Origin: Haloferacaceae archaeon PL-Br10_E2g29
GTDB lineage: Archaea > Halobacteriota > Halobacteria > Halobacteriales > Haloferacaceae
Assembly: GCA_001563965.1 (NCBI GenBank)
Contig: LKMS01000102.1
Span: forward strand, 1 to 5,823
Direction: 5' to 3'
Length of the DNA: 5,823 nucleotides
Of this stretch, positions 4,039 to 5,823 are shown piece after piece. The stretch's first letter is position 1. Every line of letters begins with the position of its first letter. The notes beneath the pieces were generated by a model that was not told where the DNA came from, ran no database searches, and saw only the letters and a list, made by a program, of their open reading frames with translations. The position numbers and the translations under genes were made by a program.

Positions 4039-5240
4039 CCCAAATTAGCTCAGTTTCACTCCGACGCGTGCTCGACTCCCGTGGCAACCCCACGGTCGAA
4101 GCAGACGTACTCACCGAATCCGGCGGCTTCGGCCGCGCTGCCGCGCCATCGGGCGCATCGACCGGCGAGCACGAGGCGATCGAACTTCCCGCACACGAAT
4201 CGATCGCGCTGGCCCGCGAACACGCCGTTCCCCGACTGGTCAACACCGTATTTGCGGCCGACCAGCGCGCCGTCGACGCCGCCCTGCGCGCGGCCGACGG
4301 CACCGAGAACTTCTCGGAAATCGGCGCAAACAGCGCGGTCGCCATCTCGATGGCCGCTGCGAAAGCCGCAGCCGACGTGCTCGGTGCCCCGCTGTACCAG
4401 CACCTCGGCGGCGCGTTCCGCGGTGACAACTTCCCGATTCCGCTCGGCAACGTGATTGGCGGCGGCGAACACGCCAAAGACGCGACCGACATCCAGGAGT
4501 TCCTCGCCGCACCGGTCGGTGCGCCGAGCGTTTCTGAAGCCGTCTTCGCCAACGCGAAGGTCCACGGCGAGGCTGGCAACATCCTCGACGAACGCGGAAT
4601 CGGTGCCGGCAAAGGCGACGAAGGTGCGTGGGCCCCACCGATTTCGGACGCCGAGGCGTTCGAGATTATGGAGGAAGCAACCGCCCGCGTCTCGAAAGAG
4701 GTCGGCTTCGAGATTCGATTCGGCCTCGACGTTGCAGCCACCGAAATGTACGACGACGAGACCGATTCCTACGTCTACAGCGACGAGGAGAAGTCGACCG
4801 ACGAACAGATAGAGTATATCGCCGACCTCGTCGACGAGTACGACCTCGCATATGTTGAAGATCCACTCGACGAGAACGATTACGAGGCCTTTGCCGAAAT
4901 CACCGACCTCGTTGGTGACCGGACGCTCATCTGTGGTGACGACCTGTTCGTGACCAACGTCTCACGCCTGCAGGACGGCATTGACACCGGTGCGGCCAAC
5001 AGCATCCTTATCAAACCAAACCAGATCGGCTCGCTGTCGGACACCTTCGACGCCGTCGAACTGGCGGTTCGAAACGGCTATGAGACGATCATCTCACACC
5101 GGTCGGGCGAAACCGAGGATACGACGATTGCACACCTCGCGGTGGCAACCGACGCCGACTACATCAAGACCGGCACCGTCGCCGGCGAACGAACCGCCAA
5201 GCTAAACGAACTAATCAGAATCGCGGAAGACGCAGTATGA
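4035..5240 (+). CDS. eno: Enolase (phosphopyruvate hydratase)
   Basis: Cytosolic enzyme of 401 residues interconverting 2-phosphoglycerate and phosphoenolpyruvate in the lower glycolytic/gluconeogenic route. The N-terminal domain carries VLDSRGNPTVEADV (12-25) and the mobile loop GASTGEHEAIEL (40-51). In the barrel, active-site positions inferred by matching to the yeast enzyme are all present: His146 (GGGEHA), Glu155 (QEF), Glu196 (GDEG), metal ligands Asp232 (GLDVAA), Glu275 (VEDP) and Asp302 (GDDLFVTN), Lys327 (ILIKPNQIG), His355 (SHRSGET) and Lys378 (YIKTG). The enzyme is therefore probably active. The ATG at 4035 overlaps the rpoK stop by 4 nt with no Shine-Dalgarno sequence, implying coupled translation. 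Its own stop overlaps rps2. Its place among ribosomal and polymerase genes is a conserved haloarchaeal arrangement, not a sign of transfer. Confidence 0.98.
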   Translation: MTQISSVSLRRVLDSRGNPTVEADVLTESGGFGRAAAPSGASTGEHEAIELPAHESIALAREHAVPRLVNTVFAADQRAVDAALRAADGTENFSEIGANSAVAISMAAAKAAADVLGAPLYQHLGGAFRGDNFPIPLGNVIGGGEHAKDATDIQEFLAAPVGAPSVSEAVFANAKVHGEAGNILDERGIGAGKGDEGAWAPPISDAEAFEIMEEATARVSKEVGFEIRFGLDVAATEMYDDETDSYVYSDEEKSTDEQIEYIADLVDEYDLAYVEDPLDENDYEAFAEITDLVGDRTLICGDDLFVTNVSRLQDGIDTGAANSILIKPNQIGSLSDTFDAVELAVRNGYETIISHRSGETEDTTIAHLAVATDADYIKTGTVAGERTAKLNELIRIAEDAV

Positions 5241-5823
5241 GCGACAACGAAACCGAACCACTCGAAGAACAGGACGCAGCCGACGAGGCCGACGAGCCTG
5301 TCGACGCCGAACCGGACGCCGAGGAGGCTGTCGAAGAGACAGTCGACGAGGACGAACCAGCGCCCGAAGCCACGGCTGACGCCGACGCTGCCGACGAGGC
5401 AGCCGACGCAGACGCTGACGCCGAGGCGAATCCAGAAGCCGAGGAAGAAGACGCCTCGCCGTTCGACGACGACGTGATGCCGGACGACGAGGCCGACCTC
5501 CTCATCCCCGTCGAGGACTACCTCGGCGCTGGTGTCCACATCGGGACCCAACAGAAGACCAAGGACATGGAGCGGTTCATTCACCGCGTCCGTGACGACG
5601 GCCTGTACGTCCTCGATGTGAGCCAGACCGACAGTCGCATTCGTGTCGCGGCGGATTTCCTCGCGAACTACAACCCCGAGCAGATCCTTGTGACCTCCTC
5701 GCGGCAGTACGGTCGGTTCCCTGCCAAGAAGTTCGCCGATGTGATCGGCGCACGCGCGCGCACCGGTCGATTCATTCCCGGCACGCTGACGAACCCCGAC
5801 TACGCGGGCTACATCGAGCCCGA
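5237..5823 (+). CDS. rps2: 30S ribosomal protein S2 (uS2), N-terminal part, cut by the window edge
   Basis: Partial gene: 195 codons plus 2 bases are visible, open at the right edge. S2 binds the small-subunit head/body junction. The S2 core begins near residue 88 (LLIPVEDYLGAGVHIGTQQKTK) and continues with MERFIHRVRDDGLYVLDV (111-128), SSRQYGRFPAKKFADVIGARA (154-174) and GRFIPGTLTNPDY (177-189), all characteristic of archaeal S2. The first 87-90 residues are a low-complexity acidic extension (42 Asp/Glu in 90 residues, no Lys or Arg before Lys107). Similar extensions are known in haloarchaeal S2. The ATG at 5237 overlaps the eno stop by 4 nt. An internal ATG at 5477 (residue 81) could begin a core-only form but lacks a convincing ribosome-binding site, so the long form is preferred. 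Confidence 0.95.
   Translation, partial: MSDNETEPLEEQDAADEADEPVDAEPDAEEAVEETVDEDEPAPEATADADAADEAADADADAEANPEAEEEDASPFDDDVMPDDEADLLIPVEDYLGAGVHIGTQQKTKDMERFIHRVRDDGLYVLDVSQTDSRIRVAADFLANYNPEQILVTSSRQYGRFPAKKFADVIGARARTGRFIPGTLTNPDYAGYIEP

Noticed and set aside
5159..5584. Antisense open frame with hydrophobic Val/Gly/Leu-rich translation opposite the rps2 start
   Set aside because: The apparent membrane-like composition is the reverse complement of Asp/Glu/Ala codons in the acidic S2 extension.
3909..5766. Shared 14-base string CGGCGCACGCGCGC in rpoK (about 3906) and rps2 (about 5748)
   Set aside because: Both copies encode Gly-Ala-Arg-Ala with preferred codons in frame, so common protein motif and codon bias explain the identity.
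5477..5823. Alternative start of rps2 at the internal ATG (residue 81)
   Set aside because: No convincing ribosome-binding site precedes it, whereas the upstream ATG makes the ATGA overlap typical of this operon and gives the acidic extension expected in haloarchaea.

Overview
The window is a stretch of a halophilic archaeal (class Halobacteria) chromosome carrying the conserved translation and transcription gene cluster, often called the alpha/S9-type operons. The assignment rests on several features. The ribosomal proteins are of archaeal type (eL18/L18e, long S13, S9 and L13). There are three archaeal RNA polymerase subunits: RpoD, RpoN and RpoK. The proteins are strongly enriched in Asp/Glu, the codons end mostly in G or C, and the tRNA gene encodes no CCA. 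The gene order (tRNA-Leu, L18e, L13, S9, RpoN, RpoK, enolase, S2) matches, from memory, the 'S9 operon' described in Haloarcula marismortui. The genus cannot be fixed from this sequence.

Layout: every gene is on the + strand. Positions 16-2210 hold rps13, rps4, rps11 and rpoD, packed with a 4-nt overlap or gaps of 3-6 nt. The only sizeable gap, 2211-2373, follows. It holds no credible gene but carries two hairpins and a plausible archaeal promoter. Next come tRNA-Leu(CAG) at 2374-2458 and, after 26 nt, rpl18e, rpl13, rps9, rpoN, rpoK, eno and rps2. These are almost all joined by overlapping start and stop codons. rps2 runs off the right edge. rpoK (57 codons, 3865-4038) is small and easily missed.

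Functionally, the cluster co-ordinates parts of both ribosomal subunits (S13, S4, S11, S9, S2; L18e, L13) with RNA polymerase assembly and platform subunits (RpoD, RpoN, RpoK), one leucine tRNA, and the glycolytic/gluconeogenic enzyme enolase. No terminator (oligo-T tract) is visible anywhere, so rpoD transcripts may read into the tRNA unit.

I found no new system. The points worth a second look are local: an imperfect 11-bp-arm hairpin before the tRNA promoter; a tRNA whose 3' processing would create the ribosomal mRNA 5' end; leader/trailer complementarity around the tRNA; a codon-usage anomaly with a perfect inverted repeat inside rps9; a cysteine-free RpoD; and a repeated CCAATGA gene junction.
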